Part shown: positions 37,459 through 45,672 of the stretch, one piece after another
Position numbering within the stretch: position 1 is the first letter of the stretch
Layout of the letters: each line of letters opens with the position of its first letter
Assembly (NCBI GenBank): GCA_002862645.1
Contig: PKDQ01000029.1
Span: forward strand, 1 to 64,000
From: Flavobacteriaceae bacterium
GTDB taxonomy: Bacteria; Bacteroidota; Bacteroidia; Flavobacteriales; Flavobacteriaceae
DNA: 64,000 nt
Direction: 5' to 3'
The notes under the pieces: model-generated
The model's input: the letters and a program-made list of their open reading frames with translations, nothing else
Told to the model about the DNA's origin: nothing
Database searches by the model: none
Translations under genes and position numbers: made by a program

Positions 37459-38688
37459 TTATTTATCGGAATCATAGAAAAAACCTAGAGACTCTAGGTC
37501 ATCCCAGAAGCTTGGATAAGATTTGGTTACTACTTCAGCGTCGTTTATTACTATTGGGACACAAAGGCCCAAAGGGGCAAAAGCCATGGCCATACGATGA
37601 TCGTGATACGTGTCTATGGCAACATCGGAAACGATGGCATCTGTTCGAACTTCAAGATGAAGGCTGTCTTCCGTTATGCGAATGCTAGCTCCCAATTTAG
37701 TCAGCTCGTTTTGCAAAGCCACCAAGCGATCGGTTTCCTTAATTTTCAGGGTGTGCAAACCTGTTAAATCACAGGAAACACCAAGGCCGTAGCAGGTAAC
37801 AGCTATGGTTTGTGCAATATCTGGTGCTTTTATTAAATCTAAGGTAATATGCGATTTTACCTTATTGGATTTTGTCAGCTGTAGTCTATGTCCGTCAAAT
37901 GCAGCTGTTACGCCCAATTGCGCATAGATATCTATCAAGATACTATCGCCTTGTAGACTTTTTGGCACATAGCTGTGGATAGAAACATTAGCCGACGTGG
38001 CAAGTGCCACCATACTGAAATGATAGGATGCAGAACTCCAATCGGATTCTACAGTAACAGTTTTGGAGCCGATTGTTTTTTGTGGGAATACACGAATAAT
38101 CTGGCCAGAGAATGTGGAGTTTATCCCTACACGATGCAAAAGTGCGCAGGTCATGTTGATATAGGGTATGGATGTGATTTCTCCTTCCAATACTATCTCT
38201 AATCCATTGGGCAGTTTGGATGCAATGAGCATCAACGAAGTAATGTATTGACTACTCACATTGGCAGCCAAAGAAACACTTTGGGTGCTGATGGCCTTTC
38301 CTGAAATTCGCAATGGTGGATATCCTTCATTTTTTAGATATTCAATGTCTGCTCCAATAGCACGCAGCGCATTCACCAATAGTTTAATCGGGCGCTCTTG
38401 CATACGTTGCGAACCTGTCAACACTTTCTCCACACCTGGAGTTGTGGCAAAGTAAGAAGTTAGAAAGCGCATGGTGGTACCAGCATGGCCAATATCAATC
38501 GTATGTGAATCCGACGCCAAACCTCGTTGCATGACTTGGGTGTCATCAGAATTGGACAGGTTATCCAAAATCAATGACGGGAATAATGTTTTCAATATCA
38601 ATAAACGATTAGATTCACTTTTGGAACCAGTTATCTGGCAATTACCCTCAAGTATTTGTGAGGCGTGAGTGAGTCTAATGTTGCTCAT
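37459..38688 (-). CDS. aroA: 3-phosphoshikimate 1-carboxyvinyltransferase (EPSP synthase)
   Basis: Sixth shikimate step, transferring enolpyruvate from PEP to shikimate-3-phosphate. 409 residues, a little short for the family. GSKSESNRLLIL at 22-33 is the S3P-binding start, GHAGTTMRFLTSYFA near residue 68 the PEP loop (family form GNAGTAMR), and LKIKETDRLVALQNEL and YHDHRMAMAFAPLG the C-terminal catalytic segments. It overlaps the MazG-like gene by 4 bases. Confidence 0.95.
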   Translation of the reverse strand: MSNIRLTHASQILEGNCQITGSKSESNRLLILKTLFPSLILDNLSNSDDTQVMQRGLASDSHTIDIGHAGTTMRFLTSYFATTPGVEKVLTGSQRMQERPIKLLVNALRAIGADIEYLKNEGYPPLRISGKAISTQSVSLAANVSSQYITSLMLIASKLPNGLEIVLEGEITSIPYINMTCALLHRVGINSTFSGQIIRVFPQKTIGSKTVTVESDWSSASYHFSMVALATSANVSIHSYVPKSLQGDSILIDIYAQLGVTAAFDGHRLQLTKSNKVKSHITLDLIKAPDIAQTIAVTCYGLGVSCDLTGLHTLKIKETDRLVALQNELTKLGASIRITEDSLHLEVRTDAIVSDVAIDTYHDHRMAMAFAPLGLCVPIVINDAEVVTKSYPSFWDDLESLGFFYDSDK

Positions 38689-39014
38689 GAACGTAGCTTG
38701 GGATTATTGTGGTGACGATCATGGTCACGAGATGCCTTTAGGTCTAGTTTTTTGTCAAATGCGGCTTGCAAATTGGTGTCGGTTTGATTGGCCAAACACA
38801 ACAACACAAAAAGCACATCAGCCAATTCCTCGCCCAAGTCTTTACTCTTATCACTTTCCTTTTCCGACTGCTCGCCATATCTGCGTGCAATAATACGGGC
38901 TACTTCCCCTACCTCTTCGGTAAGCTGTGCCATATTGGTCAACTCGTTAAAATAGCGGACGCCATGTTTTTCAATCCATGCATCTACGGCTTTTTGGGCA
39001 TCTTGAATATTCAT
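38685..39014 (-). CDS. MazG-like nucleotide pyrophosphohydrolase
   Basis: 109 residues, a single all-alpha MazG-like domain. The metal-binding pattern is visible: EEVGEVARIIARR (first EExxE half) and EELADVLFVLLCLANQ (ExxD half). Such proteins hydrolyse non-canonical or excess nucleoside triphosphates. It overlaps dtd and aroA by 4 bases each, so it is translationally coupled to both. Substrate is not known. Confidence 0.88.
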   Translation of the reverse strand: MNIQDAQKAVDAWIEKHGVRYFNELTNMAQLTEEVGEVARIIARRYGEQSEKESDKSKDLGEELADVLFVLLCLANQTDTNLQAAFDKKLDLKASRDHDRHHNNPKLRS

Positions 39015-39466
39015 AAGTCTTTGTTTTTTGAGTCTATGATAATGGTTACCGGACCATCATTTGTCAAATCGATTTGCATATCAGCGCCAAAAATACCGCT
39101 CTGAACGGGTTTTCCCATAAGCTGTTCGGCTTTTTGCAAAAATAGCGTGTACAAGGGTATGGCTATTTCGTGACCTGCTGCCTGTATATAAGAGGGTCTG
39201 TTGCCTTTTTTGGTTTGCGCATAAAGGGTAAACTGACTTACTACCAACATTTCGCCAGCAACATCCAATACACTCTTGTTCATCACGGCGGCTTCGTCAT
39301 TGAAAATACGCATATTAATGATTTTATTTAGCAGCCAATCCAGGTCCTCAGCAGTATCGGACTGCGAGATCCCAAGCAGCACCATCAGACCGTGTCCAAT
39401 GCTTGCCTCATGGGTTTTGTTTGCCGTTACTTTGGCTGAAATTACACGTTGTAGTACGGCTCTCAT
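39011..39466 (-). CDS. dtd: D-aminoacyl-tRNA deacylase
   Basis: Removes D-amino acids (notably D-Tyr and D-Phe, as well as Gly mischarged on tRNA-Ala) from tRNA. 151 residues. The catalytic SQFTLYAQTKKGNRPSY motif near residue 78 and the cross-subunit Gly-Pro in NDGPVTIIIDS near residue 138 are both present. Its place in an aromatic amino-acid operon under Phe/Tyr control is suggestive. It overlaps rsgA and the MazG-like gene by 4 bases each. Confidence 0.95.
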   Translation of the reverse strand: MRAVLQRVISAKVTANKTHEASIGHGLMVLLGISQSDTAEDLDWLLNKIINMRIFNDEAAVMNKSVLDVAGEMLVVSQFTLYAQTKKGNRPSYIQAAGHEIAIPLYTLFLQKAEQLMGKPVQSGIFGADMQIDLTNDGPVTIIIDSKNKDL

Positions 39467-40410
39467 GAATCCCAGAAATCAGTTCGATAATGTTTATCCT
39501 CACCTGCCAGCATTTGCACATAACTCTTGTAGCGTGATGCAGCTATTTGGCCTGCTTCAACTGCTGCTTTCACAGCACATTTTGGTTCCTCTAGATGCAG
39601 ACAGTTATTAAACTTACAGGCATCTTTTATTGAGAAAAATTCTCGGAAGTAGTCACCCATTTCTGCTGCCTCCATGTTTACTACACCAAACCCACGAATT
39701 CCCGGCGTATCCACAATACGGGCATTAAAATCCAAATCGTGCATTTCTGCAAAGGTGGTGGTATGTTGTCCCTGTTGGTGTTGGGCAGAGATGTCTACCG
39801 TCTTGATATTTAATCCGGGTGCCAAGGCATTTACCAGTGTCGATTTTCCCACACCACTGTGCCCAGACAGCATGCAGGTCTTACCTGCCATAATCGTTTT
39901 GACCGCTTCCAGATTTGTGCCTTTTAGGGCAGAAATCTCCAAGCAGGTATATCCGATATGTTCATACACCTTTTTCATGCTATGCATTTGCTCAGTTTCT
40001 GATGTACTGTAGCTATCCTCTTTGTTAAAGAGCAATATCGTTTCAATTTCATAGGCCTCTGCGGTAGCCAAAAACCGATCGATAAAAGCGGGATAGGTAG
40101 GCGGATTATTGAGGGTTACCAATAAAAAAGCACAGTCGATGTTGGCCGCAATGATTTGAATTTGTTTGGATAGATTCACAGACTTACGCACGATGTAATT
40201 CTTTCGTGTTTGGATCTCAGTAATCACACCTTCCTGTCCGTCTTGGGTGTCTTTAATGGTTACCTCCACCACATCGCCTACGGCAACAGGGTTGGTACTG
40301 GCAAGCTCCTCAATGCGGAACTTCCCTTTGATGCGACAAGGGATTAGTTTTCCCTGGGCATCTTTTACGTGATACCAGCTTCCCGTTGATTTGTATACGA
40401 CACCTGTCAT
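39463..40410 (-). CDS. rsgA: Ribosome small-subunit GTPase RsgA
   Basis: Circularly permuted GTPase acting in 30S maturation. 315 residues: an N-terminal OB fold, then G4 LFNKED, G1 GHSGVGKSTLVNAL near residue 180, G3 DTPGIRGFG, and a C-terminal zinc site CKFNNCLHLEEPKC. The order G4-G1-G3 confirms permutation. It ends inside the dtd start and begins 34 bases after the DAHP synthase stop. Confidence 0.96.
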   Translation of the reverse strand: MTGVVYKSTGSWYHVKDAQGKLIPCRIKGKFRIEELASTNPVAVGDVVEVTIKDTQDGQEGVITEIQTRKNYIVRKSVNLSKQIQIIAANIDCAFLLVTLNNPPTYPAFIDRFLATAEAYEIETILLFNKEDSYSTSETEQMHSMKKVYEHIGYTCLEISALKGTNLEAVKTIMAGKTCMLSGHSGVGKSTLVNALAPGLNIKTVDISAQHQQGQHTTTFAEMHDLDFNARIVDTPGIRGFGVVNMEAAEMGDYFREFFSIKDACKFNNCLHLEEPKCAVKAAVEAGQIAASRYKSYVQMLAGEDKHYRTDFWDS

Positions 40411-40444
40411 ACAGCCAAATTAACGGATTTTTGGTTTATACACA

Positions 40445-41527
40445 TTAACCGTTGATGATCTCTTCTTGGTGGTTGATGGATTCTTGGTGTATGGCCTTAA
40501 AAATACGAAGGATAAATTCCTCGCTTAAGCCCTTTTCGTCTCCGTCTAAAATCATTTTACCTAAAATTTCATTCCAACGCTTGGATTGCAATACTGCTAC
40601 GTTGTGAGATTTTTTGAGTTCTCCAATTTCATTGGCGATTTTCATACGCTTACTCAAACTTTCAAGCAAACTGGCATCAATCACATCAATTTGTGTACGC
40701 AAGGTGTTAAGCTTGTTTTTGTATTCGGCATCATCATCGGTTTCTTTGCGAATTTTTAAATCACCCATCATTTGAACCAAGGTGTCTGGCGTAATCTGTT
40801 GAGCAGCATCACTCCAAGCATTATCCGGATCCCAGTGTGACTCTATCATCAACCCATCAAAGTTTAGATCAAGAGCTGTTTGGCAGATGTCTTGTAAAAT
40901 ATCACGACGCCCAGCGATGTGTGAAGGGTCGCAAATCAACGGAAGGTCTGGAAATCTATTTTGTAGCTCGACAACAATTTGCCATTCTGGGTTGTTGCGG
41001 TATTTCGTTTTTTCATAGGTAGAGAATCCGCGGTGAATCACTCCTAAATTTTTGATATTAGCCGTGTATAAGCGTTCAATTCCTCCAAGCCACAAAGACA
41101 AGTCTGGGTTTACGGGGTTCTTGACCAACACTATCTTGTCAGTACCTTCAAGCGCATCAGCAATTTCTTGAACAATAAATGGACTTACCGTTGAGCGGGC
41201 ACCAATCCACAACACGTCTATGTCGTGCTCCAATGCCAGTTGTACGTGAGCTCGGTTGGCTACCTCCGTGCAGGTCATAAGTCCTGTTTCTTCTTTGACA
41301 CGTTGCAACCATTTAAGACCAATGGCTCCAACACCCTCGAAGTTTCCTGGGCGAGTACGTGGCTTCCAAATCCCTGCGCGATATGCAGTAACATCGGTGT
41401 CTTTGAGTTGATGTGCAATTTTAAGCACTTGCTCTTCGGTTTCAGCACTACAAGGTCCTGCGATTACTAAAGGGTGGTTTAGCTCAAAATTATTAAGCCA
41501 TTGACGCATTTTTGGGTTGTTTTCCAT
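40445..41527 (-). CDS. Bifunctional DAHP synthase / chorismate mutase (AroQ type)
   Basis: 360 residues joining the first shikimate enzyme to the branch-point enzyme for Phe/Tyr. The N-terminal domain is type I-beta DAHP synthase (GPCSAETEEQ, KPRTRPGNFEGVG, VLWIGARSTVSPF, CDPSHIAGRRD). The C-terminal helices from about residue 268 (LRTQIDVIDASLLESLSKRMKIANEIGELK) form an AroQ chorismate mutase, where Arg and Lys of the active site are visible. The mutase domain often gives feedback control by prephenate in such fusions. It lies between tyrA and rsgA. Confidence 0.94.
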   Translation of the reverse strand: MENNPKMRQWLNNFELNHPLVIAGPCSAETEEQVLKIAHQLKDTDVTAYRAGIWKPRTRPGNFEGVGAIGLKWLQRVKEETGLMTCTEVANRAHVQLALEHDIDVLWIGARSTVSPFIVQEIADALEGTDKIVLVKNPVNPDLSLWLGGIERLYTANIKNLGVIHRGFSTYEKTKYRNNPEWQIVVELQNRFPDLPLICDPSHIAGRRDILQDICQTALDLNFDGLMIESHWDPDNAWSDAAQQITPDTLVQMMGDLKIRKETDDDAEYKNKLNTLRTQIDVIDASLLESLSKRMKIANEIGELKKSHNVAVLQSKRWNEILGKMILDGDEKGLSEEFILRIFKAIHQESINHQEEIING

Positions 41528-41535
41528 GGTTGTAT

Positions 41536-42381
41536 TTATTTGTGTTCTAAAATTGATTTTATCTTATTGATTTCTTTCATTTCGGCAAGCAATTCCTCGT
41601 GGGCACCTGCCGCCAGTTTGTCCTTGAATGCGTTCAAGTTTGAGATGTATTCCGTTAGTGTTTCCAAAACGTTGCGTTTGTTTTGGGCAAAAATGGGCAT
41701 CCACATTTCGGGCGAACTCTTGGCCAGACGCACCGTAGACGCAAATCCACTGCCAGCCATATCAAAGATGTTTTGTTCGTCGGTTTCTTTTTCCAACACA
41801 GTTTTGCCAAGCATAAAGGAAGTGATGTGCGAAAGGTGCGACACATAAGCAATGTGTTTGTCGTGCTCCACAGGGTCCATCTCACGAATGTTCATTTCCA
41901 ACTGACTAAATAATTTTCTTGCCTTATCCAATAGGTCAATACGGGTACTCGCGGTCTCGCACAACATAATTGTTTTGCCTTTGTAAAGCTCCGATACAGC
42001 AGCATCGGGGCCTGAATACTCTGTTCCCGCAATGGGGTGTGCTGCTAAAAATTGGGCGCGCTTGTGGTGGCTTTGTGCCGTTTCACAGATGGCCGCTTTG
42101 GTAGAGCCAAAATCTACAACAAGTGTCTGTTCGCCAATAGCATCTAAAATACGAGGTAACAACGTAACAATCGCTTCTACAGGGATGGATACAAATACCA
42201 AATCAGCGTCCTGTAATTGGTCTAGGCTGCCATCCTCATGAATCAATCCCAAATCCATGGCACGGCTTAGCGTAGCCTCTTTTCGACTAATTCCTTGCAT
42301 AACTGCATTGGGATATAAGCGCTGTAAGTCCAACGACAATGAGCCGTTCATCAATCCAATACCTACAAAACTTACGTTCAT
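41536..42381 (-). CDS. tyrA: Prephenate dehydrogenase
   Basis: Oxidises prephenate to 4-hydroxyphenylpyruvate for tyrosine. The start at 42381 (MNVSFVGIGLMNGSL) puts the NAD loop GxGxxxGS right at the N-terminus and overlaps the aminotransferase stop by 4 bases; the longer frame from 42429 adds 16 unlikely residues. 281 residues. FVSIPVEAIVTLLPRI, VDFGSTKAAI, AAHPIAGTEYSGPDAA and the YVSHLSHITSFML helix are all typical. There is no ACT domain. Confidence 0.93.
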   Translation of the reverse strand: MNVSFVGIGLMNGSLSLDLQRLYPNAVMQGISRKEATLSRAMDLGLIHEDGSLDQLQDADLVFVSIPVEAIVTLLPRILDAIGEQTLVVDFGSTKAAICETAQSHHKRAQFLAAHPIAGTEYSGPDAAVSELYKGKTIMLCETASTRIDLLDKARKLFSQLEMNIREMDPVEHDKHIAYVSHLSHITSFMLGKTVLEKETDEQNIFDMAGSGFASTVRLAKSSPEMWMPIFAQNKRNVLETLTEYISNLNAFKDKLAAGAHEELLAEMKEINKIKSILEHK

Positions 42382-43526
42382 GATGCAATGCGTTTTAAGG
42401 CTTCTCGAATGCGGGCTTCGGATACACAAAGTGAAAAACGGACATAACCTTCACCTGCAGTTCCAAAAATAGTTCCAGGGGCAATAAAAATATGATGCTT
42501 CTCCAGCAAAGCGTCTATGTAAGCCTCACTGCGCAATGCGTCTTCGGGAAGTTTCGCCCAGACAAACATGCCTGCAGTACCGCGTTCAAAAGTGGTGCCC
42601 AAGGCTGCAGCAAGCTCCCAAATAAGTTCTCGTCTTCTGCGGTAGATAGCATTGAGTTCCGAAAACCAATTTGTTCCTTGTGTCAAGGCAGCTATGGCGC
42701 CTTGTTGAAGACCAAAGAACATACCCGAATCCATATTGCTTTTTACCTTTAAAATATCTTGAATGTGGGCTGCACTTCCACATACCATACCCACACGCCA
42801 ACCTGCCATGTTGTATGCCTTACTCAAAGATTGCAACTCCAAGGCTACCTCCTTGGCACCAGGCACTTGAAGCAAGCTCATGGGAGCATCGTTTAGAATG
42901 TTGGCATAGGGATTATCATTGATAATGAGTAAATCGTGTGTTTTGGCAAAAGCTACCAATTCAGATAAAAATGCCGCATCGGCTTTTGCACCTGTAGGCA
43001 TATGTGGATAGTTTACCCACATCAGCTTTACGCCAGATAAATCTTGGGCTGCAAGTTCCGCCAAATTTGGCAACCAATCTGTTCCTGCGCTAAGGGTATA
43101 CGGTACGGCTCGAGCACCCACCAACTCCGTAACCGAAGCATAGGTTGGGTAACCGGGATTTGGTATCAGAACTCCATCCCCTTCGTTGAGAAATGCCATG
43201 GAAATATGCATGATGCCTTCCTTGGAACCCATAAGCGGCAGCACCTCATTTTCAGGGTTTAGTGCTACACCAAAAGCATCTTGGTAGTAAGCAGCTATGG
43301 TTTGGCGCAAGACAGGAGTACCTTGATAGCTTTGGTATTTGTGTGCCGTGGAGTGCGATAAGCTTTCAGTAAGAGCGGCTAGTGTCGCTGGAGGGGGTGG
43401 TAAATCTGGGCTTCCGATCCCCATATTGATGATGTCGTATCCATTGGAAATACGTCCTCGCACCTCACGAAGCTTGCGTGAAAAGTAGTATTCTTGGACG
43501 CTATTTAATCTATTAGCAGGTCTCAT
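42378..43526 (-). CDS. Class I/II PLP aminotransferase (aromatic)
   Basis: 382 residues of fold type I. Conserved parts are NMGIGSPDLPPP near residue 35, MGSKEGIMHISMAFL, NPGYPTYASVTELVGA, NYPHMPTGA, NDNPYANIL, and the PLP-lysine loop SLSKAYNMAGWRVGM near residue 233. It is placed between pheA and tyrA, so it probably transaminates phenylpyruvate and 4-hydroxyphenylpyruvate to Phe and Tyr. It overlaps both neighbours by 4 bases. Specificity is inferred from context. Confidence 0.9.
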   Translation of the reverse strand: MRPANRLNSVQEYYFSRKLREVRGRISNGYDIINMGIGSPDLPPPPATLAALTESLSHSTAHKYQSYQGTPVLRQTIAAYYQDAFGVALNPENEVLPLMGSKEGIMHISMAFLNEGDGVLIPNPGYPTYASVTELVGARAVPYTLSAGTDWLPNLAELAAQDLSGVKLMWVNYPHMPTGAKADAAFLSELVAFAKTHDLLIINDNPYANILNDAPMSLLQVPGAKEVALELQSLSKAYNMAGWRVGMVCGSAAHIQDILKVKSNMDSGMFFGLQQGAIAALTQGTNWFSELNAIYRRRRELIWELAAALGTTFERGTAGMFVWAKLPEDALRSEAYIDALLEKHHIFIAPGTIFGTAGEGYVRFSLCVSEARIREALKRIAS

Positions 43527-44347
43527 GAAATACGTTGGTTTTTATAGGTTCCCAGTACTTTTAGGGACTCGGTCATGATTTCCAGCAGTTGAATGGTCTT
43601 GGTATAAAAGGTCACTTCATCAAAAGTAACATCCACAAAAAAGGAGTATTTCCAAGGGGTTTCTACCACGGGCATGGACTGAATCTTGGTCAGGTTGAGT
43701 TTGCAGTCGCTAAGTACGTTGAGTACTGCTGCCAAGCTTCCTCGTTTGTGGTCTAACACAAATTTCAGAGATGCCTTGTTGCTATCTTCTGAGCTATTGG
43801 ATGTGGTTTTGACCACAACAAAACGAGTGGCATTGTTGGGAATGCTGTGAATATTAGGCGCAACAATATCAAGTCCGTAAAGTGTAGCAGCTGTTTTGGA
43901 AGCAATGGCACCCAAACCACGAATTTGTTTGCTAGCAATACGATGTGCCACTTCAGCGGTATCAGTATCTTCAATTAGTTTAATATGTGGTTGGCTGGCA
44001 AAGAAGTCTTTGCACTGCAACAGCGCCATGGGATGAGAAGCAACTTCTGTGATATCAACGACAGCCGTTCCGGGAAGTGCCATAAGTTGATGCTCGATAC
44101 GGATATAGGCTTCATCTACAATATGAAGGTTGTGTTTGTCTATGAGCGCATAGTTAGGAATAATAGAACCTGCAATGGAATTTTCTAGGGCCATAACGCC
44201 ATGACTAACGGTTCCTGAAATAACCGCTCTAACAAGTGCATCGAACGACAGGCACTCGTCGAGTGCCGTACTGGTACCAAATAGCTGTGCCGCTACCTCG
44301 TGATGGTACGACCCTCTAATTCCTTGTATGGCAATTTTTGTTTCCAT
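43523..44347 (-). CDS. pheA: Prephenate dehydratase with ACT domain
   Basis: Converts prephenate to phenylpyruvate. 274 residues: catalytic domain (GSYHHEVAAQLFG, GVMALENSIAGSI, and NNATRFVVV, the TRF motif, near residue 170) followed by an ACT domain (KASLKFVLDHKRGSLAAVLNVLSD) that normally binds Phe as feedback inhibitor. First gene of the aromatic operon; the attenuator hairpin ends 34 bases before its start codon. Confidence 0.95.
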   Translation of the reverse strand: METKIAIQGIRGSYHHEVAAQLFGTSTALDECLSFDALVRAVISGTVSHGVMALENSIAGSIIPNYALIDKHNLHIVDEAYIRIEHQLMALPGTAVVDITEVASHPMALLQCKDFFASQPHIKLIEDTDTAEVAHRIASKQIRGLGAIASKTAATLYGLDIVAPNIHSIPNNATRFVVVKTTSNSSEDSNKASLKFVLDHKRGSLAAVLNVLSDCKLNLTKIQSMPVVETPWKYSFFVDVTFDEVTFYTKTIQLLEIMTESLKVLGTYKNQRIS

Positions 44348-44381
44348 TTTTTTTAATCCTTATGCCTTGCGGGCACACAAA

Positions 44382-44409
44382 AAAACCCCGAACGTTAGCT
44401 CAGGGTTTT
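44382..44409 (-). terminator. Attenuator terminator hairpin before pheA
   Basis: Read leftward AAAACCCTGAGC pairs with GTTCGGGGTTTT around the loop TAAC. It is a continuous 12-bp stem with two G-T pairs, followed by a T-run. It lies between the aromatic leader peptide and pheA, so it must be read through for the operon to be expressed. Confidence 0.85.
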
Positions 44410-44441
44410 AAATTTGTTTGTAAAAACTATTATACACCCAG

Positions 44442-44495
44442 TTACCTCCCATTATAGAAGTAGTAGAAAGATGAATAATATGTGTTTGTTTTCAT
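44442..44495 (-). CDS. Phe/Tyr attenuator leader peptide
   Basis: A 17-codon ORF, MKTNTYYSSFYYFYNGR, too short for normal gene finding. Residues 6-14 contain five Tyr and two Phe (codons 44454-44480). The ORF follows a good promoter by 8 bases, its stop is 32 bases before the terminator hairpin, and the downstream genes make Phe and Tyr. This is the standard structure of ribosome-mediated attenuation: scarce Tyr-tRNA or Phe-tRNA stalls the ribosome on these codons and favours readthrough. A GGGT just after the stop (44436-44439) could pair with ACCC of the hairpin arm, but I could not find a long, clear antiterminator. Confidence 0.82.
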   Translation of the reverse strand: MKTNTYYSSFYYFYNGR

Positions 44496-44503
44496 TACAA
44501 GGG

Positions 44504-44534
44504 CAAAAGTACACGCAAAATCGAAATAAACAAA
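44504..44534 (-). promoter_or_regulatory. Promoter of the aromatic amino acid operon
   Basis: Read leftward: TTTG (44531-44534), a 19-base spacer, TACTTTTG (44504-44511). This is a full match to the Bacteroidota -33/-7 consensus. The leader ATG is only 8 bases beyond the -7 box, so its mRNA has almost no 5' untranslated region. Confidence 0.8.
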
Positions 44535-44558
44535 TTTTTTTGTAATTTTAAGTTATTC

Positions 44559-44750
44559 AATATCCCTAAATCAAGAACACAGAAAAAGAAAATTGAAAAC
44601 CGCATCGGGGGTGTAGTTTTTGTGGGCTGCCTGATGCTGGGCATCGGCATTGGCTTTATCAAACACTTCGTCCATATTGGCGCTGTAATTGGTATGGGCG
44701 TTGGTTTTATCGCTATGGCAGCCGTATGGGCATATTACGGCAAAAAATAA
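44559..44750 (+). pseudogene. Small two-helix membrane protein without a start codon
   Basis: An open frame of about 63 codons ending at TAA 44748-44750. A basic N-terminal part (PKSRTQKKKIENR) is followed by two hydrophobic helices (VVFVGCLMLGIGIGFI and AVIGMGVGFIAMAAVWAYY). The pattern looks like a real small membrane protein. No ATG, GTG or TTG lies in frame upstream back to at least 44541, where a start would be expected. The start may be lost, or a non-standard codon used. It lies beside a clear pseudogene, so decay is likely. I do not recognise its family. Confidence 0.4.
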
Positions 44751-44774
44751 TAATCCCCTTATCTTTGTAAAAAA

Positions 44775-45236
44775 ATGCATCTTTCAGCTTTTAAACACAC
44801 CCTTGCTCAAGTAGAAACACTTGAGTTTCAACTTCCCAATGGGCAATTTGTACCTGCGCATTTTCATCTTACCGAGGTAGGACATGTGACCCGAAACTAT
44901 ATCAATTGTGGCGGTACACTACGACAATAAAAGAAACTCAATCTACAGCTATGGATGGCTTCGGATACCGATCATCGTTTAAAGCCTGATAGCCTTTTAA
45001 ATATATTGCAGCTTGCCGAAAAGCAGCTAAGCTCCCTCGATCTGGAAGTAGAGGTGGAATACCAACAAAGCACCATTGGACGATATCGATTGGCTTATGA
45101 CTGAGCGGTCTTTCAACTTATCAATAAACAAACGGCTTGCCTTGCTCCCGATCAATGTGGCATCCCAGAAGAAAAGCCACGAGTACGTCTTACGGCTAGT
45201 GGTGTGCGCTGTGATCCCAATTCCGATTGTTGTTAG
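44775..45236 (+). pseudogene. DUF6428 family gene with two internal stops
   Basis: A 154-codon frame starts at ATG 44775 and ends at TAG 45234-45236. It resembles the DUF6428 family throughout: LEFQLPNGQFVPAHFHLTEVG, NYINCGG, then LNLQLWMASDTDHRLKPD, LEVEVEYQQSTIGRY, and the Cys-rich C-terminus ACLAPDQCGIPEEKP ... CDPNSDCC. It is interrupted by TAA at 44928-44930 (codon 52) and TGA at 45102-45104 (codon 110). No frameshift is needed, so the stops are recent point changes. Function of the family is unknown. Confidence 0.82.
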
Positions 45237-45319
45237 AAAATCGCTGTGGCAACTTTATAAATGTTGTCAGATTTGCCCATTGAATAATAGTGTAAAAAAG
45301 GTACGCTAGCAGCAATCAG

Positions 45320-45672
45320 TTACTTACTTTGGGCAATATACCAATCAATACCTACTTGGCGGATAGCCTCTTTAGATTTGGCTTTTAGGACTTCTTTAAT
45401 CAATGCTTCAGGAAGGTCAACATGAAAACGGTGGGGAATCAAATTGAGCTGCTTTTACGTTGTCAGTGGCTTTAGCCCAGGGATAATAGGCACCTCAATG
45501 CCCGCCTTACGGCAGCTATCCACAAAAGCAAAAAACTTACTGTTGTCAAAAAACATTTGGGTCACCACATAGTCGGTACCAGCTTAAATTTTTTACTTCA
45601 AAAAATGAATGTCGCTTTCAATATTGGGGGCTTCTGTATGCTTTTTAGGATAGCCAGCAAGGCCTATGCAAA
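45320..45672 (-). pseudogene. metF: 5,10-methylenetetrahydrofolate reductase, C-terminal remnant
   Basis: Read leftward from about 45670: CIGLAGYPKKHTEAPNIESDI, then [35 protein letters not shown], and IPHRFHVDLPEALIKEVLKAK to VGIDWYIAQSK, stop at 45320-45322. These are the second half of MetF (substrate and FAD-binding strands). Three in-frame TAA codons interrupt it (after FLK, after KI, and after PLTT). The N-terminal ~150 residues are missing: the sequence changes abruptly at about 45670 to the start of a metZ-like gene. MetF supplies 5-methyl-THF for methionine synthesis, so this copy no longer can. Confidence 0.82.

Noticed and set aside
44571-44780. 69-codon leftward ORF near the aromatic promoter
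   Set aside because: It is antisense to the small membrane frame, which has much better protein character.
45076-45309. 77-codon rightward ORF within the DUF6428 pseudogene
   Set aside because: A different frame of the pseudogene; the family-like residues are in the frame starting at 44775.
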